Shown here piece after piece: positions 4,734 through 9,826 of a stretch of DNA of 9,826 bases. The notes below the pieces were generated by a model, which saw only the letters and a list, made by a program, of their open reading frames with translations, was not told the DNA's origin and did not search any database. The position numbers were made by a program, and so were the translations under genes. Position 1 is the first letter of the stretch; each line of letters starts with the position of its first letter. The DNA comes from an uncultured Rhodospirillaceae bacterium (lineage in GTDB: Bacteria > Pseudomonadota > Alphaproteobacteria > Rhodospirillales > UBA2165), in contig CAJWIB010000074.1 of assembly GCA_913041095.1 (NCBI GenBank), forward strand, positions 1 through 9,826, in the 5' to 3' direction.

Positions 4734-5990
4734 ATGAACCTCCAAGAACTTAAAGAAAAATCACCTACCGACCTTCTGCAATTTGCCGAAGAACTCGAGA
4801 TTGAAAACGCCAGTACACTGCGTAAGCAGGATATATTGTTTGCCATACTCAAACAAATGGCAGAGAACGATACGGCCATTTTCGGCACCGGCGTCCTCGA
4901 AGTATTGCAGGACGGCTTTGGCTTCCTGCGCTCACCGGAATCGAATTATTTGCCGGGCCCGGACGATATCTACGTCTCACCCAGCCAGGTGCGCCGTTTT
5001 GGTCTTAGGACCGGAGATACAGTTGAAGGCCAAATTAGGGCACCCAAAGATGGTGAGCGCTATTTTGCCCTGTTGAAAGTCACCAATATTAATTTTGGTG
5101 ACCCTCAAGATGTTCGCCATCGTATCAACTTTGATAACTTGACGCCGCTTTATCCGGACGAAAAATTGCTGATGGAGATGGATGATCCGACCCATAAAGA
5201 TCCGACGTCCCGGGTATTGGATCTGATCACACCGGTTGGAAAAGGCCAGCGCGCCCTAATCGTAGCGCCGCCACGTACTGGTAAAACCGTGATGCTGCAA
5301 AACATCGCCTCCTCCGTCGCGGCCAATCATCCGGAATGCTATTTGATTGTGCTATTAATCGACGAACGCCCGGAAGAGGTGACCGATATGGCGCGATCGG
5401 TGAACGGCGAAGTGGTCAGCTCGACCTTTGATGAGCCGGCCTCGCGTCACGTCCAAGTTGCCGAGATGGTGATCGAAAAAGCCAAACGTCTAGTTGAACA
5501 TAAACGAGATGTCGTGATTCTGCTCGATTCTATCACCCGATTGGCGCGCGCTTATAACACAGTTGTGCCGTCATCCGGTAAAGTGCTGACCGGTGGAGTC
5601 GATGCCAATGCGCTGCAACGCCCGAAACGTTTTTTTGGCGCGGCGCGTAATGTTGAAGAAGGCGGCTCCCTGACAATTATTGCCACCGCATTGATTGATA
5701 CCGGCTCGCGGATGGATGAAGTTATCTTCGAAGAATTTAAAGGCACCGGTAATTCTGAAATTATTCTTGATCGTAAACTGACCGATAAACGGACTTGGCC
5801 GGCGATGGATATCACCCGCTCCGGCACCCGTAAAGAAGAGCTGCTGGTCGACAAAGATATGCTCTCCAAGATGTGGGTACTGCGCCGTATTCTTAATCCG
5901 ATGGGTGTCGTCGATTCTATGGAATTTTTAATTGAGAAGTTGAAAGACTCGAAAAACAATGACGATTTCTTCGACTCGATGAATACGTGA
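4734..5990 (+). CDS. rho: Transcription termination factor Rho
   Basis: A 418-residue protein, the standard Rho length and nearly colinear with E. coli Rho. It forms a hexameric RNA-dependent ATPase that pulls RNA polymerase off transcripts. An N-terminal helical domain (1-46) precedes the cold-shock-like RNA-binding fold with GFGFLR (61-66) and DIYVSPSQVRRFGLRTGD (78-95). The ATPase part has Walker A APPRTGKT (178-185), LIDERPEEV (208-216), Walker B VVILLDSITR (260-269), the Q-loop region KVLTGGVDANAL (283-294) and the R-loop region GTGNSE (337-342). The C-terminal NDDFF (409-413) is intact. RT-GKT in place of E. coli KA-GKT in the P-loop is common in alphaproteobacteria. It lies downstream of the haem operon with its own 244-bp upstream region and ends 19 bp from the convergent qorA-like gene. 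Confidence 0.97.
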   Translation: MNLQELKEKSPTDLLQFAEELEIENASTLRKQDILFAILKQMAENDTAIFGTGVLEVLQDGFGFLRSPESNYLPGPDDIYVSPSQVRRFGLRTGDTVEGQIRAPKDGERYFALLKVTNINFGDPQDVRHRINFDNLTPLYPDEKLLMEMDDPTHKDPTSRVLDLITPVGKGQRALIVAPPRTGKTVMLQNIASSVAANHPECYLIVLLIDERPEEVTDMARSVNGEVVSSTFDEPASRHVQVAEMVIEKAKRLVEHKRDVVILLDSITRLARAYNTVVPSSGKVLTGGVDANALQRPKRFFGAARNVEEGGSLTIIATALIDTGSRMDEVIFEEFKGTGNSEIILDRKLTDKRTWPAMDITRSGTRKEELLVDKDMLSKMWVLRRILNPMGVVDSMEFLIEKLKDSKNNDDFFDSMNT

Positions 5991-5995
5991 CGACC

Positions 5996-6008
5996 GAGTT
6001 CTAAACTC
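5996..6008. terminator. Possible small bidirectional terminator between rho and qorA
   Basis: GAGTT (5996-6000), CTA, and AACTC (6004-6008) make a 5-bp stem in the 19-bp gap between two converging genes, followed by TTTAA on the plus strand. The stem is short and the T-run minimal, so intrinsic termination is doubtful. Position is the main argument for it. Confidence 0.2.
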
Positions 6009-6009
6009 T

Positions 6010-6984
6010 TTAAGGTATCAGCACTGTCGAGCCCATGGTCTGGCGGGATTCAAGCGCCGTATGAGCCGCAGCTGTTTCCGCCAGCGGGAAGGTTTGGCCA
6101 ATCTCGATGTTGACTTTGCCGGACGATACAACATCAAACAAAGCCGAGGCTGCCGCAAGTCGCCTGGCAGGGTCACTGGTGTAATTAAACAGCGTCGGTC
6201 GGCTCAGCGAAATTGAGCCTTTCTGCATCAATGTTAACGGCTCGATCGCCGGCACAGGTCCCGAAGCATTGCCGAAAGACACCAGACAACCGAACATATC
6301 CAGGCAATCCATTGATTTATCGTAAGTGTTTAATCCAATGGAATCATAAACCACTGGCACACCTTTGCCATCGGTGAGTTCTTTAACCCGTTCGACAAAG
6401 TTTTCGGTAGAGTAATTAACCGGATGATGGCAGCCATTGGCCTTGGCTTTTTTAGCTTTTTCTTTACTGCCAACGGTGCCAATAACAATGGCACCTATGG
6501 CGTTCGCCCATTGACAAACGATGGAGCCGACACCGCCGGCAGCGGCATGCATCAAAATGGTATTACCAGGCTGCACGGCATAACATTTGAATAATAGCAT
6601 ATGCGCTGTCAAGCCTTTCAACATCATCGCAGCGGCAGTTTGATCTTCAATGTTGTCCGGTATTGGCACCAAAACATTGGCCAGGATATTGCGGGCTTCG
6701 CTGTAAGAACCGATTTGGCCACCAGCATAAGCGACCCGTTGGCCGGTGGTTAAATCGTCAACACCTGGCCCCAGCGCTTCGATGACGCCGGCACCTTCAG
6801 CACCGAGGGTTATCGGCAAATCCATTGGATAAAGACCGGAGCGTTGATAACAATCGATAAAGTTTAAGCCGACTGCCGTGTGCTTAATTTGCACCTCACC
6901 CTCACCTGGATCACCCAATTCAATATCTTCCCATTGGAGAACTTCCGGTCCACCATGTTCATAAACTCGCATTGCTTTGGTCAT
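6010..6984 (-). CDS. qorA: NADPH:quinone oxidoreductase, zeta-crystallin/QorA type
   Basis: A 324-residue cytoplasmic medium-chain dehydrogenase/reductase, closely resembling E. coli QorA along its whole length. The family reduces quinones with NADPH, usually by one electron, and lacks the zinc ligands of alcohol dehydrogenases. The N-terminal GroES-like part has VGLNFIDCYQRSGLYP (38-53) and LGAEGAGVIEALG (60-72). The Rossmann fold carries HAAAGGVGS (146-154), VYDSIG (212-217) and VSFGNASG (235-242). The chain ends GSTVLIP as in QorA. The start is fixed by a strong AGGAGGG Shine-Dalgarno (6991-6997) 6 nt upstream. It is the last gene of the leftward yyaL-ogt-qorA block, 39 nt after ogt. The physiological substrate is unknown; Qor2-like or enal reductase activity is possible. 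Confidence 0.9.
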   Translation of the reverse strand: MTKAMRVYEHGGPEVLQWEDIELGDPGEGEVQIKHTAVGLNFIDCYQRSGLYPMDLPITLGAEGAGVIEALGPGVDDLTTGQRVAYAGGQIGSYSEARNILANVLVPIPDNIEDQTAAAMMLKGLTAHMLLFKCYAVQPGNTILMHAAAGGVGSIVCQWANAIGAIVIGTVGSKEKAKKAKANGCHHPVNYSTENFVERVKELTDGKGVPVVYDSIGLNTYDKSMDCLDMFGCLVSFGNASGPVPAIEPLTLMQKGSISLSRPTLFNYTSDPARRLAAASALFDVVSSGKVNIEIGQTFPLAETAAAHTALESRQTMGSTVLIP

Positions 6985-6990
6985 TTTATC

Positions 6991-6997
6991 CCCTCCT
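6991..6997 (-). promoter_or_regulatory. Strong Shine-Dalgarno of the qorA-like gene
   Basis: On the minus strand this reads AGGAGGG, with 6 nt to the ATG at 6984. It is the best ribosome binding site in the window, which suggests the quinone reductase is translated more strongly than, or independently of, ogt upstream. Confidence 0.8.
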
Positions 6998-7023
6998 GGT
7001 TTCTTGTTGCTTTAATGGCGAAG

Positions 7024-7515
7024 CTAAAACTTAAATTCAGTTTGTTGCTTGTTTTCCTTGGTCCCATGTTTGACCAATGATTCCAGTTGAAGCAAGGCCT
7101 GTTTTGTTACAATGCCTTCACCGCCTGAAAATCCGGTCAATTTACCGTTAGCACCCATCACCCGGTGACAGGGAATAATGATTGGAATCGGATTATTACC
7201 ACAAGCGCCACCGATCGCGCGAGCTGCACTTTTAAGCGCCTTGGCGAGATCACCATAGGTTTTGGTCTCACCATAAGGAATGGCAAGCATTTGCCGCCAG
7301 ACGGCTTGTTGAAAATCTGTACCTTGTGTATTAAGTGGTAGATCAAAGCTTTGCCGCTCGCCGGTGAAATACTCTGCCATCTGGTTTTTGGCTTCCAACA
7401 ATAACGGCGTTTCGGTACCCCCACCGGTTCGACCCCATGTAACAACAATAATTTTGCCGTCTTCTTCGAACAAGGTCAGCGGACCCGTTGGGCTTTGCAT
7501 CGATAAATAATTCAT
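7024..7515 (-). CDS. ogt: Methylated-DNA--protein-cysteine methyltransferase (O6-alkylguanine repair)
   Basis: A 163-residue suicide repair protein. It transfers the alkyl group from O6-alkylguanine or O4-alkylthymine in DNA to its own Cys116. Seen here are GTDFQQAVWRQMLAIPYGETKTYGDLA (65-91), the helix-turn-helix part, ARAIGGACGNNPIPIIIPCHRV (98-119) with the active-site PCHRV, and LTGFSGGEGIVTKQALLQLE (126-145). It has no AraC-type Ada domain, so it is a constitutive Ogt-like enzyme rather than an Ada regulator. The start follows the yyaL stop by 24 nt, and no good Shine-Dalgarno precedes either ATG 7515 or the in-frame ATG at 7500. A short Lys/Gln-rich tail (150-163) is not part of the conserved fold. 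Confidence 0.93.
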   Translation of the reverse strand: MNYLSMQSPTGPLTLFEEDGKIIVVTWGRTGGGTETPLLLEAKNQMAEYFTGERQSFDLPLNTQGTDFQQAVWRQMLAIPYGETKTYGDLAKALKSAARAIGGACGNNPIPIIIPCHRVMGANGKLTGFSGGEGIVTKQALLQLESLVKHGTKENKQQTEFKF

Positions 7516-7539
7516 TCGCTGAATTTAAACGGCGGATAT

Positions 7540-9573
7540 TTAGGAGGAAAGTTCTTTTTTTAAGCCCGCCGGATCAGTATGCGGCAGACCGCAGGTTTGA
7601 CCGTGACAGACATAGGCGGTGGGACGTCCGTCAACCAGAGATTTTCCGGTAGCGGGATGACCGGCGGATAGCTCAGCATCCGGTGTTAAACGGGTGAGAA
7701 TAAGATTGGGATTAGCTGTGGCGTTGGCGGTCTCAACCAAGTCCTCCCCTTCCCCGGTATCGGCGATAATAACCACCTGCAATCCGGTGGCGAGGGTCTC
7801 AAAACCGGCAACCAAACTTGGCATATTGGCTTCTTGCCCAGGTGTTTGAGCGGTGAAACCAGCGATAATTTGCACCACTTTATCGCGATAGGTTTGGTTG
7901 CCAGTCAGATAAAACAGCCGGGCAAGATTCTCCGCCATTAGACCATTGCCGGAGGGTGTTGCATTATCAAAAGCGGTCCGCGTGCGGGCGATGAGATCAC
8001 TGGCATCATCAGCGGAGAGATAATACCCAGCGCTGTTCTGATCCCAAAAATGAGTGTCTACAGATTCAGCCCATTGCCCAGCCCGGTCGAGATAGGCCGT
8101 TTGACCAGTTGCTTGATAAAGGCCAAGCGCCGCTTTGGTCATGCTGGCATAATCATCTAGCATGTCGGCCTGTTTGGCTTCACCAGCACAATAGCTGTGC
8201 TTGAGGCGCGCGCCGTCTGTCATTTCGCGCAATAAAAAGGCAAACGCGTTTTCCGCTGCCCTGATCCAATCTGGCTGATCAAATGCCCGCCCAGCTAGGC
8301 TGAGTGCCGCAATCATCAATCCATTCCAGTCGGCTAGAATCTTATCATCCAGCCCTGGACGTTGGCGGGAAGCACGGGCTTCCAGCAAAATACCGCGGCA
8401 AGCTGTTAGCTTCGCTTCTGTTTCATCATCGGCAAGTCCAAGATTCCCGAGCCGGTTGAGAATGTTGGTCTGTTCCCAATTGCCGTGCCATGAGATGTCA
8501 TAATAGTTTTTAAAAAGTTCAGAATTTGCGCCGAGCAATTGATCGATCTCCGCCTCCTGCCAGACATAAAACGCTCCTTCCCGAGAGACCCCGTCAGTGT
8601 CAGGGCTATCGGCATCAAGTGTGCCGGCAAAAGCCCCACCGTCCAGCAGTAACTCTCGGAGCGACCAATCAATAGTTTCGCCGATGCGGGTTGCCAACAA
8701 AAGGTCTCGCGTTTTCTGCCAGACCAACGTCATCAAATGGATAAGCTGGGCATTGTCATACAGCATTTTCTCAAAATGCGGCACTAGCCAGACGACATCG
8801 GTTGAATACCGGGCAAAGCCACCGCCGAGGTGGTCATAAATACCGCCTTGGCACATGTGGGTGAGCGACGTGATAACAGCTTCCTGAAATCTGTTATTGC
8901 CGGTTCTTAGATAAGCCCGCCACAACATTTCGAGGAAAGAGGGCTGTGGGAATTTGGGCGTACCCATCATACCGCCATATTGGAAATCCACCATCGATAA
9001 AGCTTGCTCGGCAGCAATATCGATTTGCTCGATAGATTGAAGTCCGCTGCCGCTAGTTACGGAGAGACTGGCTTGCTGTGAAAAATTGCCCAGAATTGCC
9101 TCGGTATTGGCATCAACTTTATCACGTTGTTCGTGGTACAGATCGGAAACCGCTTGCAGGATGTCGGTAAAGCCGGGCTGACCATAACGCGATATTGGCG
9201 GAAAATAGGTGCCGCCCCAATAGGGTTTGCCATCGGGAGTGAGGAACATAGTTAGCGGCCAGCCGCCCTGCTGGCCCATCATGGCGAGCGCCATCATGTA
9301 AATTTGATCGACGTCCGGCCGTTCTTCCCGGTCAACTTTGATGTTAATATATAGGTCGTTCATCAAAGCCGCCGTCGTTTCATCTTCAAAACTTTCATGG
9401 GCCATCACATGACACCAATGACAGGCTGCATAACCTATTGATAATAATATAGGTTTTTTACTTTTTTTCGCTATCTTGAAGGCTTTATCACCCCACGGTT
9501 GCCAGTGCACCGGGTTGTCTTGGTGTTGTTTGAGATAAGGGCTGGTCTCTTCATTGAGCCGGTTTGATATCAC
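7540..9573 (-). CDS. YyaL/DUF255 (SSP411-like) thioredoxin-domain protein
   Basis: A 677-residue protein of the YyaL/SPATA20 family, at the family's usual length. The function is not established. An N-terminal thioredoxin-like domain (about 1-165) opens with NRLNEETSPYLKQHQDNPVHW (4-24) and carries the redox-type motif CHWCHVMAHESFED (51-64). It is followed by an (alpha/alpha)-barrel region resembling GlcNAc-epimerase and glycosidase folds, with GGIYDHLGGGFARYS (243-257) and PHFEKMLYDNAQL (265-277). The C-terminus has YVCHGQTCGLP with Cys656 and Cys661. The start is a GTG at 9573, supported by AGGAA (9581-9585) 7 nt upstream and by the complete family N-terminus. No signal peptide is visible, so it is probably cytoplasmic. 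It is the first gene of the leftward block. Confidence 0.92.
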   Translation of the reverse strand: MISNRLNEETSPYLKQHQDNPVHWQPWGDKAFKIAKKSKKPILLSIGYAACHWCHVMAHESFEDETTAALMNDLYINIKVDREERPDVDQIYMMALAMMGQQGGWPLTMFLTPDGKPYWGGTYFPPISRYGQPGFTDILQAVSDLYHEQRDKVDANTEAILGNFSQQASLSVTSGSGLQSIEQIDIAAEQALSMVDFQYGGMMGTPKFPQPSFLEMLWRAYLRTGNNRFQEAVITSLTHMCQGGIYDHLGGGFARYSTDVVWLVPHFEKMLYDNAQLIHLMTLVWQKTRDLLLATRIGETIDWSLRELLLDGGAFAGTLDADSPDTDGVSREGAFYVWQEAEIDQLLGANSELFKNYYDISWHGNWEQTNILNRLGNLGLADDETEAKLTACRGILLEARASRQRPGLDDKILADWNGLMIAALSLAGRAFDQPDWIRAAENAFAFLLREMTDGARLKHSYCAGEAKQADMLDDYASMTKAALGLYQATGQTAYLDRAGQWAESVDTHFWDQNSAGYYLSADDASDLIARTRTAFDNATPSGNGLMAENLARLFYLTGNQTYRDKVVQIIAGFTAQTPGQEANMPSLVAGFETLATGLQVVIIADTGEGEDLVETANATANPNLILTRLTPDAELSAGHPATGKSLVDGRPTAYVCHGQTCGLPHTDPAGLKKELSS

Positions 9574-9704
9574 GTAACACTTCCTAAAAAATAGAATTAT
9601 TATAAATAAATATATAACTAATTGAAAACAAGAAAAAAATATTGATCAATACCAAACTATCAAACAACGTGACAGAATTAGCGCATCCGCCTATATCTAG
9701 GCCT
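9574..9704. promoter_or_regulatory. Divergent AT-rich promoter region, yyaL-like gene / mnmE
   Basis: This 131-bp gap separates two divergent genes. On the minus strand a perfect TATAAT (9604-9599) lies 26-31 nt before the GTG start, a good -10 for the leftward block, although I see no matching -35. A 12-bp palindrome TATTGATCAATA (9640-9651) sits near the middle. No clear promoter or strong Shine-Dalgarno is visible for mnmE; only AGG (9699-9701) lies just before its ATG. Confidence 0.4.
9640..9651. repeat. 12-bp perfect palindrome between divergent genes
   Basis: TATTGATCAATA equals its own reverse complement. Its central place between two divergent starts would suit an operator acting on both. 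It is short and AT-rich enough that chance occurrence cannot be dismissed. Confidence 0.35.
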
Positions 9705-9826
9705 ATGAATAATTTAAGCGATGAGCAAACAATATTTGCCTTAGCCAGCGGTGTCGGTAAAGCGGGCATTGCCGTGTTTCGAATATCCGGCTCATCAGCA
9801 ACGGACACATTACGTAGTCTAACCAA
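9705..9826 (+). CDS. mnmE: tRNA modification GTPase MnmE, N-terminal fragment
   Basis: The 40 complete codons from ATG 9705 to the window edge encode a protein with SDEQTIFALASGVGKAGIAV (5-24) followed by FRISGSSATDTL. This is the characteristic N-terminus of MnmE/TrmE (usual form DTIxALxxxxGxxGIxVxRISG), the tetrahydrofolate-binding domain. With MnmG it installs the cmnm5 group on the wobble uridine of certain tRNAs. The GTPase domain lies outside the window. In alphaproteobacteria mnmE is normally followed by mnmG (gidA), rsmG (gidB), parA and parB near the origin. In this window mnmE is separated from rho by the three-gene leftward block. Confidence 0.9.
   Translation, partial: MNNLSDEQTIFALASGVGKAGIAVFRISGSSATDTLRSLT

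Noticed and set aside
5552..5959. 135-codon minus-strand open frame opposite rho
   Set aside because: It lies wholly within the highly conserved rho gene, antisense, with a Ser/Arg-rich composition and no recognisable motif. It is a shadow of rho codon usage.
8597..8839. 80-codon plus-strand frame inside the yyaL-like gene
   Set aside because: It is antisense to conserved barrel motifs of the 677-residue protein, has no ribosome binding site and resembles no known family.
9584..9826. 80-codon minus-strand open frame at the right edge
   Set aside because: It is antisense to the start of mnmE and runs into the promoter gap. The mnmE frame has a clear family signature and this one has none.
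1..9826. Mobile element, phage, CRISPR or tRNA attachment site that would explain the leftward block
   Set aside because: I found no transposase, integrase, terminal inverted repeats, regular spaced repeats or tRNA-like sequence around 5991-9704. Any insertion left no visible boundary.

Overview
This looks like chromosomal DNA of an alphaproteobacterium with moderate GC content, and it carries that group's replication-origin neighbourhood. The evidence is gene order as well as protein similarity. aroE, maf and a DUF299 kinase/pyrophosphorylase gene run leftward, then comes an AT-rich gene-free gap, then hemE, hemH, hemJ and rho run rightward, and mnmE begins at the right edge. The DUF299 gene (RP001 in Rickettsia) next to hemE is the known setting of the chromosomal origin in Caulobacter and Rickettsia. 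I cannot name the species.

Layout. Positions 1-1471 (minus strand) hold the tail-to-head cluster ppsR > maf > aroE (aroE cut by the window edge), with an ATGA overlap between maf and aroE. Positions 1472-1948 form a 477-bp non-coding gap that I interpret as oriC. It has one exact DnaA box, many TTATCC-core near-boxes (several as tandem pairs 11 bp apart), a pure A/T tract, three TAG trinucleotides and a flanking near-box. The last three elements have the order expected of a basal unwinding system with a DnaA-trio. Positions 1949-4489 (plus strand) are a compact haem operon: hemE, hemH (1-nt overlap) and hemJ. Positions 4490-4733 are a gene-free leader before rho (4734-5990), with two small inverted repeats and a G-free stretch. 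Positions 6010-9573 (minus strand) are a three-gene block convergent with rho: qorA-like quinone reductase, an O6-alkylguanine-DNA alkyltransferase, and a large YyaL/DUF255 thioredoxin-fold protein starting with GTG. Positions 9574-9704 are a divergent AT-rich promoter region, and mnmE starts at 9705.

How it fits together. The origin separates two divergent gene sets that are both read away from it, so they are co-directional with the replication forks. HemE, HemJ and HemH act in late haem synthesis (uroporphyrinogen to coproporphyrinogen, protoporphyrinogen to protoporphyrin, and iron insertion). The qorA/ogt/yyaL block is the exception: it runs against the fork and sits between rho and mnmE, which are commonly close together in alphaproteobacterial origin regions. 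It may therefore be a lineage-specific insertion with redox and alkylation-repair flavour.

I see no transposase, CRISPR array, tRNA, rRNA or phage gene. The most valuable part of the window is the origin. Its general type is known, but the detailed arrangement here (paired near-boxes, TAG trios, adjacent GANTC site, no TTAA-N7-TTAA CtrA site) deserves a closer look.
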